Assembly (NCBI RefSeq): GCF_900141635.1
Contig: NZ_FSRH01000002.1
Coordinates: 124,001 to 188,000 of the forward strand
Source of the DNA: Peptoclostridium litorale DSM 5388
GTDB taxonomy: Bacteria; Bacillota; Clostridia; Peptostreptococcales; Peptostreptococcaceae
Reading direction: 5' to 3'
DNA: 64,000 bases
A program made the position numbers and the translations under genes. Every line of letters starts with the position of its first letter. Position 1 is the stretch's first letter. This document shows positions 46,414-54,757 of the stretch, one piece after another. The notes under the pieces are model-generated. The model saw nothing but the letters and a program-made list of their open reading frames with translations. It was not told the origin of the DNA and searched no databases.

Positions 46414-47100
46414 CTATTTCTTATGCCTCTTGGCAAGTTCTGACTTTATGTCCTCTATTGAAACCCCTGTCTCAACAAGAAGAACCAGAATGTGGTACAC
46501 AAGGTCCGACACCTCGTACGTTATCTCCGCCCTGTCGAGGTTTTTTGCTCCTATTATGACCTCGGCGGCCTCTTCCCCGACCTTCTTGAGTATCTTGTCT
46601 ATGCCCTTTTCAAACAGGTAGTTTGTATATGAGCCCTCAACAGGATTTTCCTTCCTGTCCTGTATAAGTACATAAAGGTCTTTTAGCACATCTTTTTCAT
46701 TTTCGAATTTCTCATCGATTTCGCCGCTTTTTACTACCTGGTTGAAAAAGCATGAGTTCTCTCCCGTATGGCAGGCAGGCCCTTTGGGCTCCACCTTCAC
46801 AAGAATCGAATCCGCATCGCAGTCATAGTACATGTCCTTCACACTTTGCACATTCCCAGAAGTCGCGCCCTTGTTCCAAAGCTCCTGACGGCTTCTGCTG
46901 TAAAACCAAGTCTGCCCAGTGTCCACGGTCTTTTTAAAAGACTCCCTGTTCATGTATGCAAGCATTAGCACTTCGCCACTTTTACAGTCCTGTACTATGG
47001 CCGGAACCAGACCCTTTTCGTCGAATTTTATTTCATCTATTATTTTATCCATTTCATAAGCTACATCCTTTGCGCTGCCTTTGCTGCTCACTCCTACCAC
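46414..47100 (-). CDS. hisIE: bifunctional phosphoribosyl-AMP cyclohydrolase / phosphoribosyl-ATP pyrophosphatase
   Basis: Steps 2 and 3 of histidine synthesis in one chain. The HisI part has [36 protein letters not shown] (zinc Cys/His). The HisE part has [30 protein letters not shown]. The longest frame starts at GTG 47100; an ATG at 47052 removes a polar 16-residue tail that lacks counterparts I know, so the start is uncertain. Last gene of the operon. Confidence 0.94.
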   Translation of the reverse strand: MVGVSSKGSAKDVAYEMDKIIDEIKFDEKGLVPAIVQDCKSGEVLMLAYMNRESFKKTVDTGQTWFYSRSRQELWNKGATSGNVQSVKDMYYDCDADSILVKVEPKGPACHTGENSCFFNQVVKSGEIDEKFENEKDVLKDLYVLIQDRKENPVEGSYTNYLFEKGIDKILKKVGEEAAEVIIGAKNLDRAEITYEVSDLVYHILVLLVETGVSIEDIKSELAKRHKK

Positions 47101-47861
47101 TCCCTTCTAACCGGTATGTCTTTTTCATAAAGGTACTGCTTGAGATTTGGAATCTCTATCTCCTTGAAGTGGAACACAGAAGCCGCAAGAGCCGCATCGG
47201 CCATTCCCTCAGTGAGCACCTCATAGAAATCCTCTTTTTTCCCTGCTCCGCCAGAGGCTATGACGGGAACGCTTACAAGACTTGAGACGGTCCTTGTAAG
47301 CTCTATATCGTATCCCTGCTTGACTCCGTCGGCGTCTATGCTGTTTAGGACTATCTCCCCGGCCCCAAGCTCCACGCCTCTTTTGGCCCATTCAATGGCA
47401 TCCATTCCAGTGTCTATCCTTCCGCCGTTTATGAACACATTCCATTTTCCGGTGGAGTCCACTTTCTTTGCGTCTATTGAAAGCACCACGCACTGGGCTC
47501 CAAACTTAAGGGCTGCATCGGTTATAAGCCTTGGATTTTTGACAGCAGAAGAGTTTATTGATATCTTGTCGGCTCCCGCCCTTAGTATCTGCTTGAAGTC
47601 ATCCACGCTATTTACCCCTCCGCCCACGCTAAACGGTATGAATACCTCGTTTGCGGTTCGCCTCACCACGTCAAGCATGAGCTTTCTGCCTTCGTGTGAC
47701 GCCGTTATATCGTAAAACACAAGCTCATCCGCTCCGTTGTCATTGTAAAACTTCGCAAGCACAACCGGATCGTCGACCTCTTTTATGTCCTTGAACTTTG
47801 TTCCCTTTACCACCTTCCCGCCTCTTACATCAAGGCATGGAACTATTCTCTTTGTAAGCAT
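47094..47861 (-). CDS. hisF: imidazole glycerol phosphate synthase, cyclase subunit
   Basis: 255-residue TIM barrel. [16 protein letters not shown] (Asp11) and [19 protein letters not shown] (second catalytic Asp) plus [12 protein letters not shown] phosphate loop. Works with HisH to make IGP and AICAR. Confidence 0.97.
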   Translation of the reverse strand: MLTKRIVPCLDVRGGKVVKGTKFKDIKEVDDPVVLAKFYNDNGADELVFYDITASHEGRKLMLDVVRRTANEVFIPFSVGGGVNSVDDFKQILRAGADKISINSSAVKNPRLITDAALKFGAQCVVLSIDAKKVDSTGKWNVFINGGRIDTGMDAIEWAKRGVELGAGEIVLNSIDADGVKQGYDIELTRTVSSLVSVPVIASGGAGKKEDFYEVLTEGMADAALAASVFHFKEIEIPNLKQYLYEKDIPVRREW

Positions 47862-48583
47862 TATCCCATCACCTCGACAATTTTTTTTGCTTCTTTAAAA
47901 TCTATGGCTCCATTGTACAGAGCCTTTCCTATTATGGCGCCATCGACACCAATGTCATTTAGCTTTTTCAAATCATCTATGCTGCTTACTCCACCAGAGG
48001 CTATCACCTGTAGGCTGAGCTCTTTTTTAAGCATCTCATACACTTCAAAATTAGGGCCGCTCATCATGCCGTCTTTTGAAATGTCCGTATAGACTATTGT
48101 ATTTACTCCCATTTCCTGGAGCTCTTTTGCAAGCTCAAGCGAATCCTTGGAGCTCACGTTTTCCCAGCCATCTATTGCGACCTTTCCATCCTTGGCGTCT
48201 ATCCCGACTACCACCTTGTCTCCAAACTGCTCCACCATATTCTTTAGAAGCTCCCTGTCCTTTATGGCTATAGTTCCCACTATGAACCTTGAAACTCCGC
48301 TCTCCAGAAGGGCCTTTGCAGCCTCTACACTTCTTATTCCTCCGCCTACCTGAACCGGCACGTCAATTTTTGAGGCTATCTTGCCTATCACGTCTATGTT
48401 CTTTGATACACCTTCAAGAGCCCCGTCCAGGTCGACTATATGTATGTAGTCGGCTCCGCCTTCTTTCCAAAGAGTCGCCGCCTCGAAAGGATTCTCGTAA
48501 TATGTCGTTATGTCGTCAAATTTACCCTGCTTCAGTCTTACGCATTTTCCGTCTTTTATGTCTATTGCCGGATATAGAATCAT
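47861..48583 (-). CDS. hisA: ProFAR isomerase
   Basis: 240-residue TIM barrel. [18 protein letters not shown] has the catalytic Asp8; [15 protein letters not shown] has the second Asp; QVGGGIRS and IASGGVSS bind phosphates. Overlaps hisH by 4 bases and hisF by 1. Confidence 0.97.
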   Translation of the reverse strand: MILYPAIDIKDGKCVRLKQGKFDDITTYYENPFEAATLWKEGGADYIHIVDLDGALEGVSKNIDVIGKIASKIDVPVQVGGGIRSVEAAKALLESGVSRFIVGTIAIKDRELLKNMVEQFGDKVVVGIDAKDGKVAIDGWENVSSKDSLELAKELQEMGVNTIVYTDISKDGMMSGPNFEVYEMLKKELSLQVIASGGVSSIDDLKKLNDIGVDGAIIGKALYNGAIDFKEAKKIVEVMG

Positions 48584-49185
48584 TTTATCATCTCCCCGAA
48601 AGCTTTTAGTATGTTAAGGCCCGTCTTCCCGCTCTTTTCAGGGTGGAACTGTATCCCGTAAACGTTGCCTTTTGCAACCATGGCCGGAAATTCAACCCCG
48701 TAGTCGCAGTATGCCACAACATGGTCTTCGCCGGGACTTGCATAATATGAGTGAACGAAATATACATATTCACCCTCTCTTATGTATTTCACTATGCCGT
48801 CCTGCTTGTTTATTATTAGACTGTTCCAGCCCATGTGTGGTATTTTGAGGGTGTCCGATTCAAACTTTACAACATCCCCCTTCAATATTCCAAGTCCTTC
48901 CCACTCTCCATCCTCATAGCTCTTTTCATAAAGGACCTGCATTCCAAGGCATATTCCCAAAATAGGCTTCCCTTTGTCTGCAAGTTCTATGATGAATTTG
49001 TCAAGTTCCATCTGGCGGAGGCTCTCCATGGCATCCTTGAAAGCCCCGACTCCTGGAAGTATGACGCCCTGTGCTCTTTCAATCTCATTTGGATCGGCTG
49101 TAATTACCGACTCAAAACCCAGCTTTTTAAGGGCATTGTCTATGCTGCTTAAGTTTCCCACTCCGTAATCTACTATGGCTATCAA
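48580..49185 (-). CDS. hisH: imidazole glycerol phosphate synthase, glutaminase subunit
   Basis: 201-residue class I glutamine amidotransferase. The nucleophile Cys is in GICLGMQVLYE, and the His-Glu pair in IQFHPEKSG. Supplies ammonia to HisF. Confidence 0.97.
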   Translation of the reverse strand: MIAIVDYGVGNLSSIDNALKKLGFESVITADPNEIERAQGVILPGVGAFKDAMESLRQMELDKFIIELADKGKPILGICLGMQVLYEKSYEDGEWEGLGILKGDVVKFESDTLKIPHMGWNSLIINKQDGIVKYIREGEYVYFVHSYYASPGEDHVVAYCDYGVEFPAMVAKGNVYGIQFHPEKSGKTGLNILKAFGEMIK

Positions 49186-49773
49186 CTATATCACCCCTTT
49201 AGTGGACATTACTCCGGTTATTCTCTCGTTAATGCTCGCAGCCTGTGACATGGCCCTTCCAAGCCCTTTGAATATGGACTCTATTATGTGGTGAGTGTTT
49301 CTTCCTCTTATTACATCCACGTGTATGTTGGCTCCAAGGCTGTTTGAAAACCCTCTAAGAAACTCTTCCACAAGCTCCGTGTCAAACTCTCCAACCTTGT
49401 CCCTTTCAAAATCGTACTCAAATGAAAGGTATGGCCTTCCCCCGATGTCCAATGATACTCTCGTAAGCGCCTCGTCCATTGGCGTGTATGCAAGTCCGTA
49501 TCTGTTTATTCCCTTCTTTTCCCCGAGTGCCTCTTTGAACGCACTTCCAAGCACTATAGCCACGTCCTCCACAGTATGGTGAAAGTCCACGTGCAAATCC
49601 CCTTCTACTTCAAGCTGCATGTCGAATATCCCGTGTTTCGAAAACAGCGTGAGCATGTGCTCGAAAAAGCCTATTCCTGTCACTGCTCTTGATTTTCCAC
49701 TTCCATCTATGTCTATGCTGAGTTCTATGCTGGTTTCAGCAGTAGTTCTGCTTTTTTTGCAAGTCCTGCCCAT
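49186..49773 (-). CDS. hisB: imidazoleglycerol-phosphate dehydratase
   Basis: 195 residues, single-function form. Metal-binding motifs FFEHMLTLFSKHG, DFHHTVEDVAIVLG and RNTHHIIESIFKG are all present. No phosphatase domain is fused, and no histidinol phosphatase gene is seen in this operon, so that step must be supplied from elsewhere. Confidence 0.97.
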   Translation of the reverse strand: MGRTCKKSRTTAETSIELSIDIDGSGKSRAVTGIGFFEHMLTLFSKHGIFDMQLEVEGDLHVDFHHTVEDVAIVLGSAFKEALGEKKGINRYGLAYTPMDEALTRVSLDIGGRPYLSFEYDFERDKVGEFDTELVEEFLRGFSNSLGANIHVDVIRGRNTHHIIESIFKGLGRAMSQAASINERITGVMSTKGVI

Positions 49774-49775
49774 TG

Positions 49776-50837
49776 CTATTCTCCTTTCAAAATCTCCTCG
49801 AGAGCCGCGATAATGGCATCGTTTTGCTCCTTATTGCCCACCGTTATCCTAATGCGATTTTCCATTCTTCCTCCCGAAAAACTTCTTACCATTATTCCCT
49901 TTTTGAGAAGCTTTTCAAACACATCCTGAGAATTTTCCACACGTATCACTATGAAATTGGTGTGTGACTGATATACCTTTATCCGTTCAATGTCCTTCAG
50001 GACTTCATAAATCCTGTTTCTCTCATTTGTTATCCTTGCAACGTTCTGGTTCATAATGCACATATTTTCAACCGCTATTTCAGCTATTGCCTGGCTTGCT
50101 ATGTTGAGGTTGTACGGCGGCTTTACCTTTTCAAGGTTTTCCATTACAAGCCCCGACGCCGCAAGGTATCCCGCCCTTATCCCTGCAAATCCGAAGGCCT
50201 TCGAAAAAGTCCTCAGCACTATGAGGTTTTCATGCCTGCCTACAAGGTCTATCACACTTTCCCCTCCAAACTCTATATATGCCTCGTCCACAACCACTAT
50301 TGCCTCAAGCCCTTCTATGGCCTTTACCAGGTCTGATCTTTGGATCTTATTGCCCGTAGGGTTGTTGGGGTTGCAAAGGAACACCAGCTTTGCACCGCTG
50401 CCTTTGGCCTGGCGTATGAAGCTGTCCATGTCTAGGTTGAAATCCTCGTCGGTTTGGTACTCCAGATATTTTGCCTGGGCTATGGTAGAGTTTATTGAAT
50501 ACATCACAAAAGTCGGGCTGTGCGAAAACACCACGTCATCCTTGTCGACGAATGTGTTGAATATTACCTGTATGAGCTCGTCCGACCCGCTTCCCACCAT
50601 TATGTTCTCGTATGAAAGACCTACATATGGCGCTATTTTCTTTCTAAGCGCTACAGAGTCGGAATCCGGATATATGTTGTACTCAAGCCCCTTTATCTTC
50701 TCCACTATCTTCTGGAGCATTTCATCAGATACGTTGAAAGGACTCTCGTTTGCATCCATTTTATATTTGTACTCGTAGTCGTTTGGAACATAGGGCTTTA
50801 AATCCCTTATGGTCTCCTTCACAAGATTTTCAATCAA
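49776..50837 (-). CDS. hisC: histidinol-phosphate aminotransferase
   Basis: 353-residue fold type I PLP enzyme. NPNNPTGNKI, VVDEAYIEFGG and the PLP lysine in RTFSKAFGFAGIRAGY are clear. Moves the amino group from glutamate to imidazole acetol phosphate. Confidence 0.96.
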   Translation of the reverse strand: MIENLVKETIRDLKPYVPNDYEYKYKMDANESPFNVSDEMLQKIVEKIKGLEYNIYPDSDSVALRKKIAPYVGLSYENIMVGSGSDELIQVIFNTFVDKDDVVFSHSPTFVMYSINSTIAQAKYLEYQTDEDFNLDMDSFIRQAKGSGAKLVFLCNPNNPTGNKIQRSDLVKAIEGLEAIVVVDEAYIEFGGESVIDLVGRHENLIVLRTFSKAFGFAGIRAGYLAASGLVMENLEKVKPPYNLNIASQAIAEIAVENMCIMNQNVARITNERNRIYEVLKDIERIKVYQSHTNFIVIRVENSQDVFEKLLKKGIMVRSFSGGRMENRIRITVGNKEQNDAIIAALEEILKGE

Positions 50838-50849
50838 TTCGCTACCCCC

Positions 50850-52142
50850 TTATTCGAATCTCACCTCTACTGAATTTGCGTGTGCGTCAAGCCCTTCCTT
50901 TTGGGCTATCTTTATTATGTCATCCTTTACCTGCTCAAGGTTTTTCCTGTCGTAATACACAAGGCTAGACTTTTTGACGAAATCATCCACCCCAAGAGGC
51001 GAGAAAAATCTTGCCGTACCGCTTGTAGGAAGAGTGTGGTTCGGCCCTGCAAAATAGTCTCCCAGCGGCTCCGGCGAGTACTCCCCAAGAAATATGGCGC
51101 CCGCATTTTTGATCTTGCCTATTGTTGAAAATGGATCTTTAACGGCCATTTCAAGGTGCTCTGGAGCTATTTCATTTGCAAATTTCATCGCATCGTCAAG
51201 GCTTTTAACCACTACTATGGCACCGTAGTCACTTAGTGATTTTTCTATTATTTCCCTTCTGCTTAAGGTCTTAGTCTGAATCTCGACTTCCTTTGCAACC
51301 TCTTTTGCTATTTCAGGCGAAGTCGTCACTAATATCGAAGATGCTAGCACGTCGTGTTCAGCCTGAGATAAAAGGTCTGCCGCAACATATCTCGGATTCG
51401 CCGTCTCGTCTGCGACTATTAGAACTTCGCTCGGTCCGGCTATCATGTCTATGTCAACCTTTCCAAACACAAGCCTCTTAGCCGCCGCAACGTATATGTT
51501 CCCCGGCCCCACTATCTTGTCGACCTTTCCTATAGTCTGGGTTCCGTTTGCAAGCGCCGCAACCGCCTGCGCCCCGCCTACCTTGTAGACCTTGTCGACC
51601 CCTGCTATCCTTGCCGCTGCAAGTATGTTCTTGTTTACAGTCCCGTCCTTTAATGGAGGGGTCACCATTATTATCTTTCCTACGCCTGCAACCTTTGCGG
51701 GAATGGCATTCATAAGAACCGAAGACGGATATGCCGCCGTTCCGCCCGGAACGTATATGCCCACCTTTTCCATAGGATTGTAGAGCTGCCCGAGTATTAT
51801 TCCGCTACTTTTGTTTGTTATCCACGACTCTTTAAGCTGCTTTTGGTGGTAGTCCCAAATGTTGTCCTTCGCCCTTTTCATGGCCTTTATAAAATCTTCA
51901 TCGCACTGAAGGTACGCAGCCTCTATCTCATCCTGTGACACCAAAAAGTCGTCTATTTCAACTCCGTCAAATTTTTTTGTGAACTCTTTAAGCGCTGTGT
52001 CCCCATCCTTTTCTACTCCCGCCAATATTTCCATAACGCTCTTTGTTATATCACTGCTCTCCTTGTCTCCCCTATCGAGTATATCCTTTAATATTTCAGT
52101 GGAGCCTTCACCAGTGGCATCAAGTATCTTAATCATCTGCAT
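50850..52142 (-). CDS. hisD: histidinol dehydrogenase
   Basis: 430 residues. [31 protein letters not shown]-like [26 protein letters not shown] (Gln, His of the zinc site) and the closing [15 protein letters not shown] are canonical. Makes histidine from histidinol in two NAD-dependent steps. The start overlaps hisG by 14 bases. Confidence 0.97.
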   Translation of the reverse strand: MQMIKILDATGEGSTEILKDILDRGDKESSDITKSVMEILAGVEKDGDTALKEFTKKFDGVEIDDFLVSQDEIEAAYLQCDEDFIKAMKRAKDNIWDYHQKQLKESWITNKSSGIILGQLYNPMEKVGIYVPGGTAAYPSSVLMNAIPAKVAGVGKIIMVTPPLKDGTVNKNILAAARIAGVDKVYKVGGAQAVAALANGTQTIGKVDKIVGPGNIYVAAAKRLVFGKVDIDMIAGPSEVLIVADETANPRYVAADLLSQAEHDVLASSILVTTSPEIAKEVAKEVEIQTKTLSRREIIEKSLSDYGAIVVVKSLDDAMKFANEIAPEHLEMAVKDPFSTIGKIKNAGAIFLGEYSPEPLGDYFAGPNHTLPTSGTARFFSPLGVDDFVKKSSLVYYDRKNLEQVKDDIIKIAQKEGLDAHANSVEVRFE

Positions 52143-52776
52143 TATCCTCCTTAACGGCTTCTTTTATCTTTTCAACAATTCCCCTTATCTTTCCATTTTT
52201 AGTCTTAAAGCTCACCTTGTTGGCCACAAGCCTTGCGCTCACAGGATACATATCCTGTATTACCTCAAGGCCATTTTCCTTCAGCGTGCCTCCAGTTTCA
52301 ACTATGTCCACTATGACATCAGAAAGTCCCACTATGGGAGCAAGCTCCACAGATCCATTGAGCTTTATTGTATCTATCTGCCTTCCGTTCTCCAGAAAGT
52401 ATTTTGTGGCTACATTCGGATACTTGCTGGCCACTTTCAGCTGACCCCTCACATTTTCGAGTTTGAAACCCTTCATGGCCGCGACAGCAAACTTGCATCT
52501 GCCAAAGCCAAGGTCCGCTATCTCGTAGAGGTCCCTGCCCTCTTCCATTATGGTGTCCTTTCCCACTATCCCAAGGTCTGCAGCCCCTCTTTCAACGTAT
52601 ACCGGCACATCCTGGGCCTTTACAAGTATAAACCTTATTTTCTTTTCGCTGTTTTCAAATATCAGCTTTCTCGACTTTTTCTCAAATTCGCTGCAGTCAT
52701 ACCCTATTTTCTTGAATATCTCATATCCCTTTTCCGCAAGCCTGCCCTTACCAAGAGCCACATTTATATAATCCAT
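52129..52776 (-). CDS. hisG: ATP phosphoribosyltransferase, short catalytic form
   Basis: About 215 residues, so the short HisG that needs HisZ. INVALGKGRLAEKGYEIF, GAADLGIVGKDTI and IVDIVETGGTLKENGL (PRPP loop) are present. First committed step of the pathway, usually feedback-inhibited by histidine. ATG 52776 is chosen because GGAG lies 11 bases upstream; GTG 52788 touches the same site. Confidence 0.96.
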   Translation of the reverse strand: MDYINVALGKGRLAEKGYEIFKKIGYDCSEFEKKSRKLIFENSEKKIRFILVKAQDVPVYVERGAADLGIVGKDTIMEEGRDLYEIADLGFGRCKFAVAAMKGFKLENVRGQLKVASKYPNVATKYFLENGRQIDTIKLNGSVELAPIVGLSDVIVDIVETGGTLKENGLEVIQDMYPVSARLVANKVSFKTKNGKIRGIVEKIKEAVKEDNADD

Positions 52777-52803
52777 TTTCCCATACACTCCTCACTGATA
52801 CTC

Positions 52804-54069
52804 TTATTGCGACAAACTACTTCTGAAGCTTTCTATATCCATCTCTTTCTTTTCTAAGCTTTCCATGTCCTCTACAAACACCTTGTCCGCCTCGCATATT
52901 ACAAATTTTCTTATGCCGTTTTCCCTGGCATATCCAAGGTGGTGCTCGTATCCCTTGAACGAGTCGGTCTCAACCACAAATCCATCATTTCTGAGCCTGT
53001 CCGATATTTGTATTACGTCCTTTCTGTTGACATGGGAATATACTATGAGGTAGTCTGTGCTGTGCTCCTTGTATGTCTTTATACCTGTCTTTTTGAGTCC
53101 GAGTATGAACTCGTCCACATTTATTCCAAACCCGGTAGCCGGTATATACTCTCCGTATTTTTCAGTGAGCTTGTCATATCTTCCACCGCTTAGCACTATC
53201 CTTCCGTGATTTGCCATGTATCCCTTGAATATGACCCCGGTATAGTAGTCCAGATGGTTTATAAGACCAAGGTCGAGCGATATATAATTCTCATATCCGT
53301 AGTCAAGGAGTATGTGATATACCTTTTCGAGGTTTTCAATTGCCTCCTCCATGTCCCTGTTGAGGCATATCTGCTTCGCTTCGCTTATGACCTTTTCTGT
53401 ATTTCCGTAAAGCTCAGGTATCTTTACTATGGCCTCTTTTGCAGCCGCGTCTATATTGTTGAATATAAGGAACTTTTCAAGCTCCACGAAATTCTTGTTT
53501 TCTATTATCTCCCTCAGTCTGTCCTTTTCTTCCTCCGAAAGATCAACCTCGTCAATAAGACCCTTGTAAAAGCTTGACTGCCCTATGTCTATTTGTATCT
53601 TTTCGGCCCCGCTGCTCAAGAGCGTCTTTATGGCTATGTTTATGACCTCCGCGTCTGCATCCGGACTCTGGTTCCCAAAATACTCAACACCCGCCTGGGT
53701 GAACTCCTTCTTCTTTTCCGATTCCCTATTGTCTATTCTAAACACCTTTGAGACATACGAAAGCTTCAGGTAGTCCTTGAATTTTTTCCTGTTTTCCACT
53801 GCCATTCTTGCTATTGGTATTGTAAGGTCGGGCCTTAGCACCAGCACATCTCCATTTATATCCACAAGCTTGAACAACTCATCTTTTTTGATGGTTCCCG
53901 GGCTTTGAACAAAAAAATCGTAGTATTCAAACACCGGCGTCGATATTTGCTTGTATGCATACGACTTGAATATTTTCTTGAAGTTTTTAACTATGCTCTC
54001 TTTGCCTTGGAAGAACTCATAAAACTCATCGCTCGTTCCCGTGGGCACCTTGTAAAAAATTGTATTCAA
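52804..54069 (-). CDS. hisZ: ATP phosphoribosyltransferase regulatory subunit
   Basis: 421 residues, HisRS-like catalytic core without tRNA-binding competence. VLRPDLTIPIARMAV, YVSKVFRID and the C-terminal SGGRYDKLTEKYGEYIPATGFGI match class II synthetase-like HisZ. It activates short HisG and carries the histidine response. First gene of the operon. Confidence 0.94.
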   Translation of the reverse strand: MNTIFYKVPTGTSDEFYEFFQGKESIVKNFKKIFKSYAYKQISTPVFEYYDFFVQSPGTIKKDELFKLVDINGDVLVLRPDLTIPIARMAVENRKKFKDYLKLSYVSKVFRIDNRESEKKKEFTQAGVEYFGNQSPDADAEVINIAIKTLLSSGAEKIQIDIGQSSFYKGLIDEVDLSEEEKDRLREIIENKNFVELEKFLIFNNIDAAAKEAIVKIPELYGNTEKVISEAKQICLNRDMEEAIENLEKVYHILLDYGYENYISLDLGLINHLDYYTGVIFKGYMANHGRIVLSGGRYDKLTEKYGEYIPATGFGINVDEFILGLKKTGIKTYKEHSTDYLIVYSHVNRKDVIQISDRLRNDGFVVETDSFKGYEHHLGYARENGIRKFVICEADKVFVEDMESLEKKEMDIESFRSSLSQ

Positions 54070-54088
54070 TTCAATCCCCTCGCTCCGC

Positions 54089-54118
54089 TTTATCGATTTA
54101 GCGCTTTACTACGATAAA
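54089..54118. promoter_or_regulatory. inverted repeat in the his operon leader
   Basis: TTTATCG (54089-54095) and CGATAAA (54112-54118) form 7-bp arms with a 16-base spacer, just downstream of the predicted transcription start. It could be an operator or a leader hairpin. No T-box or His-rich leader peptide was found. Confidence 0.45.
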
Positions 54119-54138
54119 TTATTGTATACTATTTTCTC

Positions 54139-54167
54139 ATTTTACTACCTACGCTCTTCACTGTCAA
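54139..54167 (-). promoter_or_regulatory. near-consensus sigma-A promoter of the his operon
   Basis: TTGACA (54167-54162) and TAAAAT (54144-54139) on the minus strand with a 17-base spacer. Transcription should start near 54131, giving a leader of about 60 bases before hisZ. Confidence 0.85.
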
Positions 54168-54197
54168 CATTTATACCCTTTTTTACAAAAAAAAATA

Positions 54198-54210
54198 CGC
54201 ATATGCGCAT
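54198..54210. promoter_or_regulatory. overlapping palindromes upstream of the his promoter
   Basis: CGCATATGCG (54198-54207) and ATGCGCAT (54203-54210) overlap, about 30 bases upstream of the -35 box. Candidate regulator site, perhaps for the TrpR-like YerC protein encoded next door. Confidence 0.4.
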
Positions 54211-54257
54211 AGTATATTTTTCCATATTAATTTTATTATATTTCAAACTCACAATAA

Positions 54258-54281
54258 TAAAAAAAGCCCCTATGGGCCTGT
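54258..54281 (-). terminator. short terminator after yerC
   Basis: GCCC-ATAG-GGGC, extended by weak pairs and followed by TTTTTTT on the minus strand. It should separate yerC from the his operon. Confidence 0.65.
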
Positions 54282-54292
54282 TTTAAAGAATA

Positions 54293-54601
54293 TTATTTTT
54301 CACTTTCTTCGTATCCGAGTCTTTCAAGTATTAGCTTGTATCCTCCCGCGCCATAGTTTAAAAATCTGCTTATCCTGCTTATTGTAGCCGTGCTCGCGCC
54401 AGTCTTTTCCTCTATTTCACTGTATGTCTTGTTGATCTTTAAAAGCTTGGCCACTTGGAGCCTTTGTGCTATTGATTTGATCTCCTTTATTGTGCATATG
54501 TCTTCAAAAAACATGTAGCATTCCTCTATATCTTCAAGCTTCAATATAGCTTTAAAAAGTTCATCCGTATGGTCGTCTTGTATTCCTTTATTGTATGACA
54601 C
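54293..54601 (-). CDS. YerC/YecD-type TrpR-like regulator
   Basis: 102 residues. A TrpR-fold HTH is visible: EIKSIAQRLQVAKLLKINKTYSEIEEKTGASTATISRISRFLNYG, with recognition helix STATISRISR. This group lies next to histidine or purine genes in several Firmicutes, and a TrpR-type histidine regulator (HisR) has been proposed by comparative genomics, as I recall. Its position directly upstream of the his operon supports such a role here. The gene has its own TATAAT-rich upstream region. Confidence 0.88.
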   Translation of the reverse strand: MSYNKGIQDDHTDELFKAILKLEDIEECYMFFEDICTIKEIKSIAQRLQVAKLLKINKTYSEIEEKTGASTATISRISRFLNYGAGGYKLILERLGYEESEK

Positions 54602-54704
54602 TCAAATTCCTCCCTGATAGTATATATAGTCAAATTATACCACTTTAATTAATTATAGCATTAAACAGATACACAGACAATACACAGCATATAGTTCAGA
54701 AAAT

Positions 54705-54739
54705 TAAAATGGGCCGCTACTGAAGTAGCGGCCTATTTT
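54705..54739 (-). terminator. terminator of ppk1
   Basis: GGCCGCTACT - TC/GA - AGTAGCGGCC, a perfect 10-bp stem with a 2-base loop followed by T-rich sequence. Confidence 0.9.
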
Positions 54740-54757
54740 ATAATTTAATCTTATCAG

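Noticed and set aside
54070-54160. A histidine T-box or leader-peptide attenuator before hisZ
   Set aside because: The leader is only about 60 bases and shows no T-box sequence, His-codon run or terminator pair.
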